From the NCBI RefSeq assembly GCF_016808095.1, contig NC_068975.1:31953001-32017000 (forward strand): a DNA stretch of 64,000 bases, in the 5' to 3' direction. The DNA is from Vigna angularis. Its lineage: Eukaryota > Streptophyta > Magnoliopsida > Fabales > Fabaceae. Each line of letters begins with the position of its first letter. Position 1 is the first letter of the stretch. The notes under the pieces were generated by a model, which worked only from the letters and a program-made list of their open reading frames with translations, was not told the origin of the DNA and did not search any database. Positions 25,685 to 38,008 of this stretch are shown one piece after another. Position numbers and translations under genes: made by a program.

Positions 25685-26330
25685 ATAGAACTGTTAAAAT
25701 GGGTAATTCGGCTTGGCCCACCACGGATTGATTACTTCGTGAGTCAATCTAACCCGGCTTATTTATTAGCAAGCTGAAAAAATTTGAACCCGACCCGACT
25801 AATCACGGGTTGGCTCATCGTATCATTTAAGTATAAGTTTTTCTTAAAATAAAAAAAAAATTATAATTTTTTTAATTTAAATTTAAATAAATTTCACACT
25901 AAAATGATGTTAAACTCCAAAAACAATTCAAAAAAAAATTCATACAATCCAAACTTAATCCAAAAACATGTACAAAAGACGAACAAATAAGTTTTTAATA
26001 TTGATAATTTTTGTATCACTTATCCATTTATAATATTAGAGATAAATCTATAATATTTTCTCTCTTAAAAAACATCTTCTTCCTTATCAATATAATAAAA
26101 GAAATGTTAACTAATAATATTGAAAACAAAATAATAAATAATTTAATTAAATTACGTGGGTTGATGAGCCAACCTGGCTCACCAGGTTCCACCCGGATGA
26201 GCCGAGTTCTAAGTGAGCCGGGTTGAAAACTAGCTCGCATAAATAAATTACATTTTTTTCAAACCCAACCCGGCTCAAACCCTTAGTAGACCGGGTTGGC
26301 TCGCAGGTTACAATCCATTTTGAAAGCACT
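25685..26330. mobile_element. Inverted-repeat non-autonomous DNA element, hAT-like
   Basis: Both ends are islands of AACCCGG/CCGGGTT-type words inside very AT-rich DNA and are roughly reverse complements (left: TTAAAATGGGTAATTCGGCT...; right read backwards: TTTCAAAATGGATTGTAACC...). The flanks ATGTGGAA (25677-25684) and ATATGGAA (26331-26338) match at 7 of 8 positions and may be an 8-bp target duplication, as made by hAT transposases. The inner 350 bases are AT-rich and non-coding. Exact ends are uncertain. Confidence 0.55.
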
Positions 26331-26737
26331 ATATGGAAGAATTGCTTAAACATTAACATAGTCATTACTAAAAATTTGAAACTTATTAGAAAAAAATCCA
26401 AATAAAAAAAATCCAAAAATGTGTGTTGTTAAATAATAAACACTCAAATGTAAGATACACTATAATACATGTATCAGAGAACATTTTAAACATAAATTAT
26501 GACACTTAAATAAAGATGATAGATCTCAATAATTAAAAATAACTTGCTTAAATGAAAGAAAATTATTCAAATATGTGATATGTGATATACTTATAATATA
26601 TATATATATATTTATTTGATAGATGGTTTTTATATATATATATATATATATTTATATTTTAAACTTAATGTCTTATCATTCTCAAGTATATTATATTTAA
26701 AGATATGTGGATAAGAAAATTGCTCTATTTGTATGTA

Positions 26738-27450
26738 CAAATAATAATAATTAAACACAACATTTTAAACAATGTGAACAACATAGTATTTTAATTCGAC
26801 AATCCATAACAAGTTTTTGCGTGAAATTACACATGTTTTGAAAATAAACATTTAAGTGGACTAAGAAATTAATGAAATGGATAGATGATTGATTCAAATA
26901 AATCATAAATTCAATATATGTAAATACATTAAGAAAACGAAACATAATTCAAAAATAAGAAAATTAATAAAAATGTGTAAAAAAACGCTGTTATATGATT
27001 ATGACAATTCTTATTTGACTTTTAATAGATATAAATTCTTTGATTTTCAATTTTCCAACTTCAAATTTGTATTTAACATAAGAATTTAATTAAGATACAT
27101 TAACACGCAAACATTAAAAAACCACCTAACATATATTATTGCATAATGAAAATAATTTATTGTTATAATAATTACTCTAAAAGTGACATGGAATCTAATT
27201 TCTATCAATTAATAGTATAAAAAACGTTTATAGCATATAGTATGAAAATTAAACAGTTGGCTTACAGATTAACGTTCCATAGCAATTAAACAGGCTTTAG
27301 AATTTGTTAATGAAAATAAAATAAAAAATGTGATATAAAAGAGTTACAGAGAAATTAGTTTCCTTTAGAAAAAAGAATCTATAAAGAAAAAAGATTAATT
27401 TATAAGAAATGGAAAATTAAGGAATAAATGAGAAATGAAGAAGCAATTTT
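26738..27450. repeat. AT-rich three-copy repeat, copy C
   Basis: Third copy of the block found at 23190-24190 and 24212-25080, in the same orientation, separated from copy B by the microsatellite and the hAT-like element. It covers the left 200 bases of copy A and the shared core, then diverges after about 27450. Confidence 0.85.
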
Positions 27451-29437
27451 GGCCTGACTTTATAGGAATGACTTGTGGATGTGACAGAGGTTGTTGTTGA
27501 TGGAGAATTAAAGATATTGTCAAATGTCAAAATTACAGGTTGAAGTGCACTAAAGTGATTGTACAATACCCTTTTCGATACATTGCATCTTCGTATGTGC
27601 GCATGTGGTCTGTCCATAAATGGATTTGACCCCAGCATGTGTCCCCCCTCTCTTCTTTCTTTCTGCATTTTCCCTCGTAACCCTCTCTCACCAACTCTTA
27701 TTACTTCTATCACACCATTTTTTAATTTCATCCTCATTTTCAATTAACTTACTAAAAACAAGTGGACAGTTTCTTCACCCTACACTTTACCACACCAGTT
27801 TTAGCATCGTACGGTGTCTAATATTTACACCTTTTTTTTTCTCAGAATAATACTTTAATAGTTTGACATTTAGAAATAAAATATTTTCACAATAATATCA
27901 AGATTAAAACATTAATACTGTATGTAAAGGTGAAAAAATATATTCTAAATAGAAACTCTTTCTTTTGATCTTTTATAGAAAAATAAAGATTTAGTTTAAA
28001 GAATAACATTTTGTTCTTTAGAAGATATATTTCAATATATCAAATACTCTCGTATTATTTGAGAATCGAAATTAAGAAATTAATATTAATTTAAATACAT
28101 ATTCTAAAATAGATTTTTTTTAGTTGTTCATATGCTATACCAGTAAAATACTATAATATATACTGTTATGATGTTTGAAAATATATTAAAAACCTTTTAA
28201 ATATATAAAACAGTATAATTTGAAAATAGAATTAAATATGTTATTAGTTCATTTTGAAAATTTGAATTATTTATCTTTTAAAATTTTAATTTAATTTAAT
28301 TTTAAACTTTAAAAATATATTAATTTAATTTTCCTAATTAAATTTTATTAAATTTATATGTTTTATGATAATATTTGACTTGTTTATCTAATTTAATATA
28401 TTTCAATACAAACGCGTTTAAAATATATGTGATATTAATAATAAAAAACTAAATTAATTCAAAATTAAAAAAAAATTAATTTCAATTTTTATTAAAAGTT
28501 AAAATATAAAAATATATTTAGTCATTAAAAATATAAATAGATGATAAAAAGAAAACGAAAATACCAAAAAATTTGAACTTTATACCTTATTTTCTTGATT
28601 TTTCAAGACTTATTTTAGTGACAATTTTTTATAAAACTTCAAAATAAAAAAATAATGTTAACAAGACTTCCAAAGACTTGTTTTCCATGTATAATACTTT
28701 TCTCACAAACATATGGAGTATAGAGTTTTTATTTTAATTTTTTTCCCTTCTTATTTCTGTCTATTAGCATAGCATAAAACTTTGTTTAAAAACAACTGCT
28801 TTCTCTTATATTAGCACATTGTATCTATTTTTAATAACATAATGACTTATTTATTTTGCACACATAATAACTTCTCAAAATAATAATGCAATTCTTTCAA
28901 TATAAACTAACATAAATTCGAAATAGCATCTCTGCTAAGAAATTAAAAACTAAAGAACAAAATTGGCCGACTAGAAGCCAATTGTGATGTCGAAGAAAAC
29001 AATTCACATATGTTTTTAACTTTATTCTCATCATTAATGCTTTTATGTGATGCTGGCGCTGACGCGTAGACGAATTTGATTTTTCACATCGAATTTAAGT
29101 CACCCATGTACCATACGAATTTCTTGTGAAAATAAGTAAGCAAGCAGACATTATTATAGAGATATTAAATCCTCTTACAAAGACCATATGGTTGGCAATT
29201 TTATGTAATTTATTTATATTTTTTATTTCATGATGCACATTATTGGTAGTTAAGAATTACTCTTTAATAAATAATTTTATTTTCATTCTGTGATAGATTT
29301 ACATTTATTGCGAGAAAGCCATCTTCGATCACTTGTATTGTATGTTTTAAAAATGTTGCTTTGCAATTTCAACATTCTAACTATTTTTAACCTTTCAGTT
29401 GTGATGTTACATTGTAGTTTTCTTAACTATTGTCAAG
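27451..29437. other. Intergenic DNA
   Basis: Bases 27450-27840 are somewhat richer in C and hold overlapping short frames without recognisable motifs. The rest is AT-rich. No gene is supported. Confidence 0.5.
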
Positions 29438-30643
29438 GAGTGATTCTCCCTACACCTTACTGCTTTCGTCCTGCATCTCCAAAATATATTTAATGTCAAA
29501 GTATATCCCTCAGTACAGTCAACAAGAATATTTTAAATTTTTAAAAGGCTGATTAATTTTGAAACTTGAACTCTGCCGCATCTCACCTTCAAACCCTACA
29601 CCCCCTTCTAAATCACTCCTCCTTCCTCCGCCCTCCCTCCTCTCCCATTGTTCTCTCCGGTCTCTTATGCCCTCTTTTCTCCTCCCTCTTGTGCCAAGCT
29701 GTTTGTGTTTCTCCTTCGTGTTTGATTTCTCACAAATCTCAGGTGCTTTCTGGCGTCCAGGTTAGTATCTTGATAAAATGTAGGTATTTGCTGTCATACA
29801 AATATATGCATGTGCTTTTTGAGTTCGCTGGGTGTTGGTGTTGGTCGCCGGAGAGCAGCTGCTTAAATGCCAGTGGTCGCAGACTTCCGCAGTTGGAAGT
29901 GCGGAAAGTAGGGAAACCGCATATCGATATGCAGAGGTTTCCCAGGCGGCTCACACTAACCGCACATCCATGTGCATTAGTTGTCGCCGCATTTCGAATA
30001 GCGTTTAGGTTTGATTTCTAGGTTTTTTAATTTATTTTATTAGGTTAGTATATATTTATTTTATTAGGTTAATTTTTTATTAGGTTAGTATATATTTATT
30101 TTATTAGGTTTATTTTTTATTAGGTTAGTATAATAAATTTAATTTTTTTTGTTAGTTGATAAATAAAATGTTTTCTTAATATATTTTTATTTATTTTATT
30201 TGTTTGTTAAATTTTGTTGAATTTGTTATTTTTTAACATATTATTATTTTCGTAATATATTATTTATTATGTATTTAATTTTACTTAATTTTTTATGAAA
30301 TTAAAATAATTATTAAATTTTTTATTGAATTAAATAATAATTATCATCTGTAAATTTTGTTAAATATTATTTTGGATTTATTTGTAATTATTTAATTATT
30401 ATATATGTATTTTTTTGAAATTCATAGCCTAAAAACATGCACATATAAGAAACACACTTCAAAGTGCGATTGAAACATATAAAACGCACTTCGAAGTGAT
30501 CAGTAAAAAACGTACTTTGAAATGTGATTAGAAAACATTAATTAATTAATTAAATTTTAACTTTTTATTAAATAAAGGGTAAAAAAGTAAAATTGGAGAT
30601 GCAGGATGAATGAAGACCGTGAAGTATAAGAAGAATCACTCAT
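29438..30643. mobile_element. Non-autonomous Mutator-like DNA transposon
   Basis: The two ends are inverted repeats of about 45 bases: the left begins GAGTGATTCTCCCTACACC and includes CCTGCATCTCCAA, and the right, read backwards, begins GAGTGATTCTTCTTATACT and includes the same CCTGCATCTCCAA. TTGTCAAG occurs at 29430-29437 and again at 30644-30651; including one more base on each side gives a 9-bp near-duplication (ATTGTCAAG/TTTGTCAAG), the size made by Mutator transposases. There is no transposase frame. The inside holds a C-rich gene-like stretch (29570-29760), a cluster of hairpins (29883-29990), a 40-bp tandem repeat and CACTTCGAAGTG palindromes. Confidence 0.75.
30041..30132. repeat. 40-bp tandem repeat, 2.3 copies
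   Basis: The unit beginning TAGGTTAGTATATATTTATT occurs at 30041-30080 and 30081-30120 with one substitution, then 12 bases of a third copy. It lies inside the Mutator-like element. Confidence 0.9.
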
Positions 30644-30651
30644 TTGTCAAG

Positions 30652-33600
30652 AAAGTTGAATAATATCCCGAGAAAAATTAATTATAGATTCGTTGTGCTA
30701 AAATCTTGTATGAAAAATAGTGTGTTTTGAATCTGCCCAATAAATCTGATGAGCCATCATTTTTGTCTAAAATTTCAATCTAGATCATTAGTGATTGTCC
30801 CTTTTATCTAACATAGTACGCTAGTTTGGATATTTTCCAAGCTTTTCGAATCAATCGATGATCATGTTTCTTTGTCTTTTCTGTACTGTCACGGTCCACT
30901 CCTTCCAATGTCTTCCTTCTTCTCTGTTTCTTAGGGTTTCCTTAAAATTATAGACATTATTACATTTATTTTGTAGTATGAAAGTTTGAAAATTGCGTTT
31001 TTGTACAAGAACCGAGTCCTCTTCTTCTGTGGTGCTTCTTCCAATTTCCACGAACACGTTTAAGAGAATTTCCTTGTCTCCAATCTATTATTTATTCCCA
31101 TGTATCATTTTTTCTTTATTTCTTTTTCACTCCTCGTTTAAATCAATATTACTCTAATTTGCAATTATTTAAACGTTTGGTCTTCTACCACAATCAATGA
31201 ATGGTCCCTCTACTCTTCTCCAAAGCTTTTCAACCAAATACAATTAATGGATAATCAATGAAATATTAACTCAATTATAAAATCATTATAGAAACTAATG
31301 ATCAGAAATTTACTTAACGTATTTTAAAAAGTAAATTTTAAACTAATTCAACAATGAGACAAAGACTAAAATAAATTGTAATTTATATTAAAAAGGTAAA
31401 CTTTAAATTTATATCGACGTTATAAAAACAGGAAAAAAAATGTTATTTTGAGTGACATTTAAAACTTAGATGGGATTTTAATACGGAGAGTATATTTTTA
31501 TTGAATTTCTTAACTTGGTTTTATTCTTTCAAAGACATTGTATCCTTCTTTTACCTAATTTTGAAAACATTTAACGTTTAATCTTCAAAGTGATTATAAT
31601 CATCATATTAGAATGAGCATAAATCACAAAATAGCACGTATTGAAATTAGCAGAACCAAAAGGTGACAAATAAAAAAAATGAAAAATTTAAAGAACTAAA
31701 AATATATTTATTCATGTTGAAAGCTCAAATGTTTTGAAATATGATTGTGAGGGTTAATAAGATATTGTTTGACTTAAAAGAAAACTCTTTTTTAAAAAAT
31801 ATTTATAAAATTGAAAGAGAAATATATATTTAAATAATTTTTAATTTAAACTTTTAAAAGGTTGAAAGCGTTAAGTACACGAAAACAATTTCCTTCCACG
31901 TATTTATACAGTTTAGAAGATATGAAAAGAAAATGAGCATGAGTTATAGTTATTTGTCATCATCGAAATAATTTTGTCCTAATTTTGAGAACAGGATTTT
32001 GAATTTATTAGTACGAGTGTTGTGTATGAGGGATAGTTTGAGCATTAATTTTGGCGTTGTAGAGTGAAGTGTGAGCATTTATTGTTGTATTGGAAGTATG
32101 TGTGGCGTTAAGAGAAAGATCCAAAAGGGAAAACATGTTTTTCTAAGAGAGGAAGAAGAGAAAGATAAGGCAAGTGGGGCATTTGATGGTAAGTGAGGAA
32201 AGAGGCACCAATATTTTGTCTTTTTTGTGAACAAATTATTTTGGGTAGGGCCACATATCTTCCTTCTCTCTTCACAAGTTTCTTTCATCTCCCAACATAC
32301 ACAACTGCACTCATAAATACCTTAACTTTTCACATATCTTCTCTATTTTTTCATCCAATTATTAATATGCTTTAACTAACTATTTAGGTTAAATTCCTCA
32401 TAATCTTCTTTTCAGTAATAATATACCGTGTTCAGGGGGAATGTTTATTATCTACATGCTCAACATTCTCAATTCTATTAATTAATATTTGCTTCCAACG
32501 ACCAATGTCTACGTTTTCACTCAAAAATCTATTACCTTACTGTAAAAATACACATGTTCTTATTCGTATAAAAGTTTACCTATTTAGGCACGCTTTAAAA
32601 GTTAAAAATTTAAATGGTTATTGAAAAGTTAAAAAAAAAATGTTTTTTTAAATAATGTAATAATATGGTAAAAAATTATTGATATTTGAGCTATAATGCA
32701 TTTCACTGAAAATGTATCTTCAACTAACCATACGTATTAATAATGTATTTATTGATATTTAAAGAACTAAAAATATGTATTAAAAACACATTAGAGAAAG
32801 CTGTGTTTTTAACTAGGATTTATTTTTGTTTTATTGTCGGTTTAGACTTCTTGTTAGACGTGTAATTCGTTGTCGTAAAAGACGTGGCAAACAATCTACC
32901 AGCAATTTCAGGTAATCTCAATAATGTCATACATTTCAATATATATATGTATATATACAAAAAAAATTTCTAATCTCAGTTAACGTCATAACATTATTTA
33001 TGATTTTATAACCCTTATTGACATTACATGTAATTTGACGACTCGTTAACACACTAACTTTTGATGCGAATTTGTAACCATGTAGATGCCATAATATTAC
33101 CTTAGCTGAAATTTTATAATCTTTGTAAATGTCGTAATGCTACCATTGTCACCTTTTCAATAATTTTATAAACCTTTTAATGTTGAAATGAATTTATTTA
33201 ATGTCTTAGAGAGGTGGTGCCAATATGCAAATTAAAATTTTTAATGTTTTTTTTTTGGAAAAAAATCATTATACTAATAAGTTTGTTAATTTTTGTTTTT
33301 ATTCATATATAATAATATAAGTAGTTTAATATTTTTTTCTTCATGTATTTATTTGATATTTTTTTCATAATAGGTGTAATTTGTTTATTTTCTTAAGATG
33401 TATTTTTTTTTATCATGGTTTGACATGATCTCTTATGTTTTGTATTTGTTTATTTATTTTAATAAATTTTTATGTGATGATAAATGATGAATGAGTTTTA
33501 AAGTGATAAAATAGCTTAAATGTTCATAATTATAGTTATGACTAACATAAATTTATTTGAAAATTAATCTATATATTATATACTTTTGCTCAACCTTGAA

Positions 33601-34000
33601 ATTGTTAAACTTTTAACGAACTTTGAAAACTTGTTAGCGCTAGACATGCTAAAATTTATATATGTTTTTATAATATTTTTATTATACTTACATCTAAAAT
33701 GACATAAGTTACATAAATATTTTAAAATTAAAATAAACTAAGACAAATAATAAATTAAATAAATGAGAAATAACGTAAAAGTCAACAAATATTCAATTTT
33801 TATCAAACATTAAACTTATGTGACAAAACATATTTAAATAATTACTATTATTTTTTAAATGTATAGAAGTCAACATATCTCATCATAGTCCTCTTGAGTT
33901 GGTTGTACATTTCTTCATTCCAATCTATTACCTAAAATATTAAATAATGTAACTATTAATAAAACTTGTTGCAAAGGACCATTCATAAAAATTCAGTGTT
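30652..34000. other. AT-rich intergenic DNA
   Basis: No gene is recognised. Around 32980-33180 a degenerate motif (GTCATAACATTATT, GCCATAATATTACC, GTCGTAATGCTACC, each followed by a TTTTATAA word) recurs with irregular spacing. The open frames at 30851-31057 and 32079-32375 have no recognisable content. Confidence 0.5.
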
Positions 34001-34230
34001 GATCTTGAAGAAAGTTTTGCTCCAGTGACATGTTTAGAAACCATTAGAGCTTTAAATGGTGAAAAATTATTTTAATTGAATGTGAACTCAATATTTTTGA
34101 ATGATGACTTAAAAGAAGAGATATATGTTAAACAACTTAAGGTTTTGTCATCGAAGGTCAATAAGAAAAAAGTATACAAACTAATGAAAGACTTGTATCG
34201 ATTGAAATAAGCCACATGAGTATGGTATAT
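34001..34230 (+). pseudogene. Decayed Ty1/copia reverse-transcriptase fragment
   Basis: Reading from 34001 in one frame gives DLEESFAPVTCLETIRAL, then SIFLNDDLKEEIYVKQ and KKVYKLMKDLYRLK, which match the known copia RT path (FAPVxRLETIRxL, SAFLNGDLxEEIYVxQP, VYKLxKALYGLKQAPRAWY). In-frame stops interrupt it (for example after EKLF and after YRLK) and about ten residues are missing between TIRAL and the FLN motif. No LTRs, integrase or RNase H could be found around it, so it is an isolated relic. It cannot be active. Confidence 0.85.
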
Positions 34231-36111
34231 TAACATTGAAATAATTCAAATAAAGTGAAATTTATTCACATTAATTCTTAAGTAGCTGTTGAATTTTGTA
34301 TGGAATAAAGGCAAACACGTATTTACAGTTTATTTTAAATTAAACTATTAAATATTTTTTATATTTCATATCTTTCTTAGATATTTTATGAAATGGTGAT
34401 TGGTAATAGTGTTTGTATGTATATGTAGGCAGAAGGAAGAGCAAATATAGAGGAAGTTGGGTTTGAAGGAGAGAAAACACAAGAATTATTAGGTTGGATG
34501 TCTACTAGACATAAATCCTGCAGTGTTGTGTCAAATTTTGTACACGTGAGACATGAATGCTCAAAATTTTGGCTTGGATTCAGACAAACAGGATCTCAGC
34601 AATAGATCACATTTGACAAAAATTAAGACACTGCATGTGCGTCTCATGAATCAACTCTCGTCTTATCTTCCTTCTCTTTCAAACATCTTTCCTCATTAAC
34701 CTATTAATAAATATATAGTTTACAAAAATAAAGCATTTTCCTTTGAGAAATTCAGACTCTAATAAAGCAATGCATGTGATGAATAGGAGGCATCTTCTGT
34801 TTCCTTTTTGTTTTTGTATTTATATTTTGTTATATTATGTGAAGCATCGTATATAAATATTCCATTCGAATCTCATATCTGTTGTTTACTCAATCTACGT
34901 AGCTATTAAATAACTTACCCTACAAACAGTGCGAGTTGGGACCATTTTCCAGGGAAAGTGTTTACAGCTAAGTCTACAAGAATTCATACACATTTTCCAG
35001 GGACCATATTATACTAATTTTTTATTAGTAGGAATTCAACAGTGGATCTACGACAAGTCATACACGTGTTTAACTTGTGGAATTTAGACTCTTTCAAATT
35101 CCCTCTTTTAACTACCACAATAATATGCTCTTCGTAAGAATTCCTTCCCCTACTTTTGCACGGATATAGTTTAAAAAACTTTAAATTAAAATTATGACTT
35201 ATTTTTAATTATATTTTTTATCATCAAATTATTATTTTAAAATACAGGTTTTTAATACTTTATGTGTTAATTTTCATTTTTATTTAACATTTTTGTGTAA
35301 TTTTTTATTTTTTAAAATTTTAAATCAATGGTGTTAGTCTCCATTCTTAACATTTTCGTTTTAATTTTAAACTGATTCATTTCGTAAAGTTAGAACTAAA
35401 TAAAAATAACAAATATATAGACAAATTAAATATAAAACACGTAGCACTGTATTTACACATAATTCTGTTATTTTCACGTAAAATAATATTGACTTGACAT
35501 ATAAATAATTTTTTAAAATTTAAAAAAATCACGAATTGATATACTTTTATTCATTGTCCATTAATTATTTAAACAATATTAAAAAAGTAACTAAATTGAG
35601 TAAGATTGACAGATACTAAAGCCAAGTTAAACAATAAAAGTATTAAAACTAAATTCAAATTATGACTTATATTTAGTTACATTTTTAATTATCAAATTAT
35701 TATTTTAAAGCACATGTTTTAATACTTTATGTGTTAGTTTTAATTTTTTTTATTTGATATTTGATGTAATTTTTACCCTCTTAAATTTTTCAACCAAGTT
35801 CCTATTTTTAAATATTTTGTTCCAGTTTTAAACTAATTGTAACTCTAAAAAATATATTTAATAAAATATGAATTTTAATAAATATAATATTTATATAAAA
35901 ATTAAATTTGGTTTTAATTTAGAAGGAAACAAATTTGATCTATTTGTAAAAAAATTTAATTTTATATCTTTTAAAGATACATACTATTTAAGTTAACTAA
36001 TAACTCAAATAATGTTCAGACATTAATCACTCAAGTGATAAAAAAATACTTTAGTTTGGTCTTATTATGATTTGGTGAAAAATTTTTTGAATTTTAACAA
36101 AACTTGTAGAT
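34231..36111. other. AT-rich intergenic DNA with a direct duplication
   Basis: No gene is seen. Bases 35178-35385 and 35643-35845 are diverged direct copies of about 200 bases that share TCAAATTATTATTTTAAA and AATACTTTATGTGTTA words. Confidence 0.55.
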
Positions 36112-37592
36112 TGTGAGGGCCTGGAAAATTTTAAGGCCATTGGGCCTAGTTGGAGGCAGCCAGGCCCAGACTAAGGGAACCTGACCTTAGCAAGGGTCCT
36201 TCCCCAGAAGCCAAAGTCTCATTTATGTTTGTCCTTTCTCACTCTAAAAAGAAACTCTTGCCCTAAAAGTTTTCTCTGCCTACTCTCTAGATACCCAGAA
36301 CCTTGAACCATAGAAAGTTGATTCTGGTACTACCTGAGCGTCTGCGGAGTAGAGGGTTTCATTTCTACCGAACGTTCTCTTCATTATGAACGGTAAGTTT
36401 CCTTTTCCTTTCTCTTTCACTGTTCTAGAACCTAGGGCATGCAACTTTGCTGGGTTCACGTGCCTTGTACGTTTTTCCTTCCATTCTCTGTCTATTCGAG
36501 CTCTAAGAGCTATGTTCTATCACCAATTTGGTGATCTGTAGGTTCTGTCAAGTTTCGCTCTGTGTGGAGGGTACTGTTAGGGCACTCCAGTAGGATACAC
36601 TGCTCAACTTCAAGGTAAGGGGAGCTAGTTATGTTTTGTTTGAACTGTATGGTGTGTATGCTTGATAATTTGTGGTTTATTACTGTTGAGTTATATTCTG
36701 TGGTGAGCATGTTGATTTGTATTGGTGAAAATGTGAAATTGTGTGACCATGATATACTGATGTTTATTGGACTTGGATGAGTTGGTTGGCTGTAAGCACT
36801 TTTGGGGGAGAGGATTGGGAATGAGAATTCTATAATAACGTAACAAGGAGTAATAATTAACTGTGCAGGTACTGTTTTAGCTTACTGGAAAGGGAAGTGA
36901 GATAGGGAAATGGGGAATTTAGAGTCTAAAACACCATAGGACAGTTTGGATGACTTAGATAAATAACTTGGGACTTGTTGAGAGTATTGTGTTGGTAGAA
37001 TAGAAGAATCTTAAAAACCTGAGTTGGCACATCCTTGATCAAAGAGCAACCCTGGCCTGGTCCAGTCAGTTGTGACTAGTCATATGTGCTGGCGTCGAAG
37101 GTGAGACTGATGCGTTCAGACATCTGATTCTTCTCCGATGACCAATTGGGTTAGGGAGATGTGGTTGAGGTGGAAATCCTGTGTTAGTCATGTTAGATGA
37201 GTAAAAGGTTAAGAGAGTATTGTTTTTGGTCCTTTGAGAGGAACTGAGGTAGGGAGTTTGAGCATAGGTGGTCTTGAGTGCAATTGGACAGTGTGACTAG
37301 CTTGTATGAGTCAATTAGAACAGGTTAGGGTCATAAAACTGAGTAAAGTCATGTTTAAAATGGTAGAATCAAAATTGGGTCCTTGGGTTGATGAACTTGG
37401 AAATTTAAGTTGAAAACGTGGTAGTAATCACTTTAGAATCATGCTAAGAACGTTCATAATCTTCTAGACAAGTTTAATTAGGCGTGATACAAGAATTAGG
37501 AGGGTTAGAAGTTGGGGAAAATAACTGGAAATGGTAAGGATCAGTGTGAGTGTGTGATTCCGCAGAATTCACGTTTTGCAGATTATGTAGTG

Positions 37593-37620
37593 TCGCTATG
37601 CGAGTTGTCTCGCATAGCGA
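37593..37620. repeat. Perfect 12-bp hairpin with four-base loop inside the solo LTR
   Basis: TCGCTATGCGAG, loop TTGT, CTCGCATAGCGA. It starts a 450-base tract in which GCGAAT and ATGCGA words recur many times on both strands. Confidence 0.9.
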
Positions 37621-37855
37621 GACCTTGTAGAGGGTGCTCACTGTCTTGGTAATTCGCTGTGCGAGTTGGTGCGCTGTGCGAATTATCAAAGGGTGATGCT
37701 CACTGTTTATGGACTCGCCATGGCGAATCCTGTCGCTATGCGACTGGTGGTGGTCTGGGATCACTGCCCATTTAATTCGAAGAGCGAGTGGGGTGCATAG
37801 CGAGAGGTTTGAGGTGTGATGTATGTTGCGAATTAATTTTCCATGCGAAATAGGG

Positions 37856-38008
37856 TGCGTTATGCGAATTTTAGCTGTCCTTTTGTCAGGAAAATTCGCC
37901 CAGCACATCAAGGGGGTTGCGCTATGCGAATTTTAGCTGAAAAACACTCCCCCGTCAGGAAAATTCGCTCAGCGCACCAAGGGTGGTGCACTATGTGAAT
38001 TTTTGCTG
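37856..38008. repeat. Degenerate tandem repeat of about 65 bp inside the solo LTR
   Basis: Units begin near 37856, 37918 and 37986 with GCGTTATGCGAATTTTAGCT, GCGCTATGCGAATTTTAGCT and GTGCACTATGTGAATTTTTG. The first two also share GTCAGGAAAATTCGC. Confidence 0.8.

Noticed and set aside
27417..27850. Overlapping frames on both strands (108, 62 and 76 residues)
   Set aside because: Opposite frames are equally open, there is no motif, and the region joins the edge of a repeat copy.
29559..30021. Overlapping frames of 68 and 151 residues in C-rich DNA
   Set aside because: They lie inside the Mutator-like element, have no recognisable domain and cross hairpins. They may be captured sequence but not a gene as they stand.
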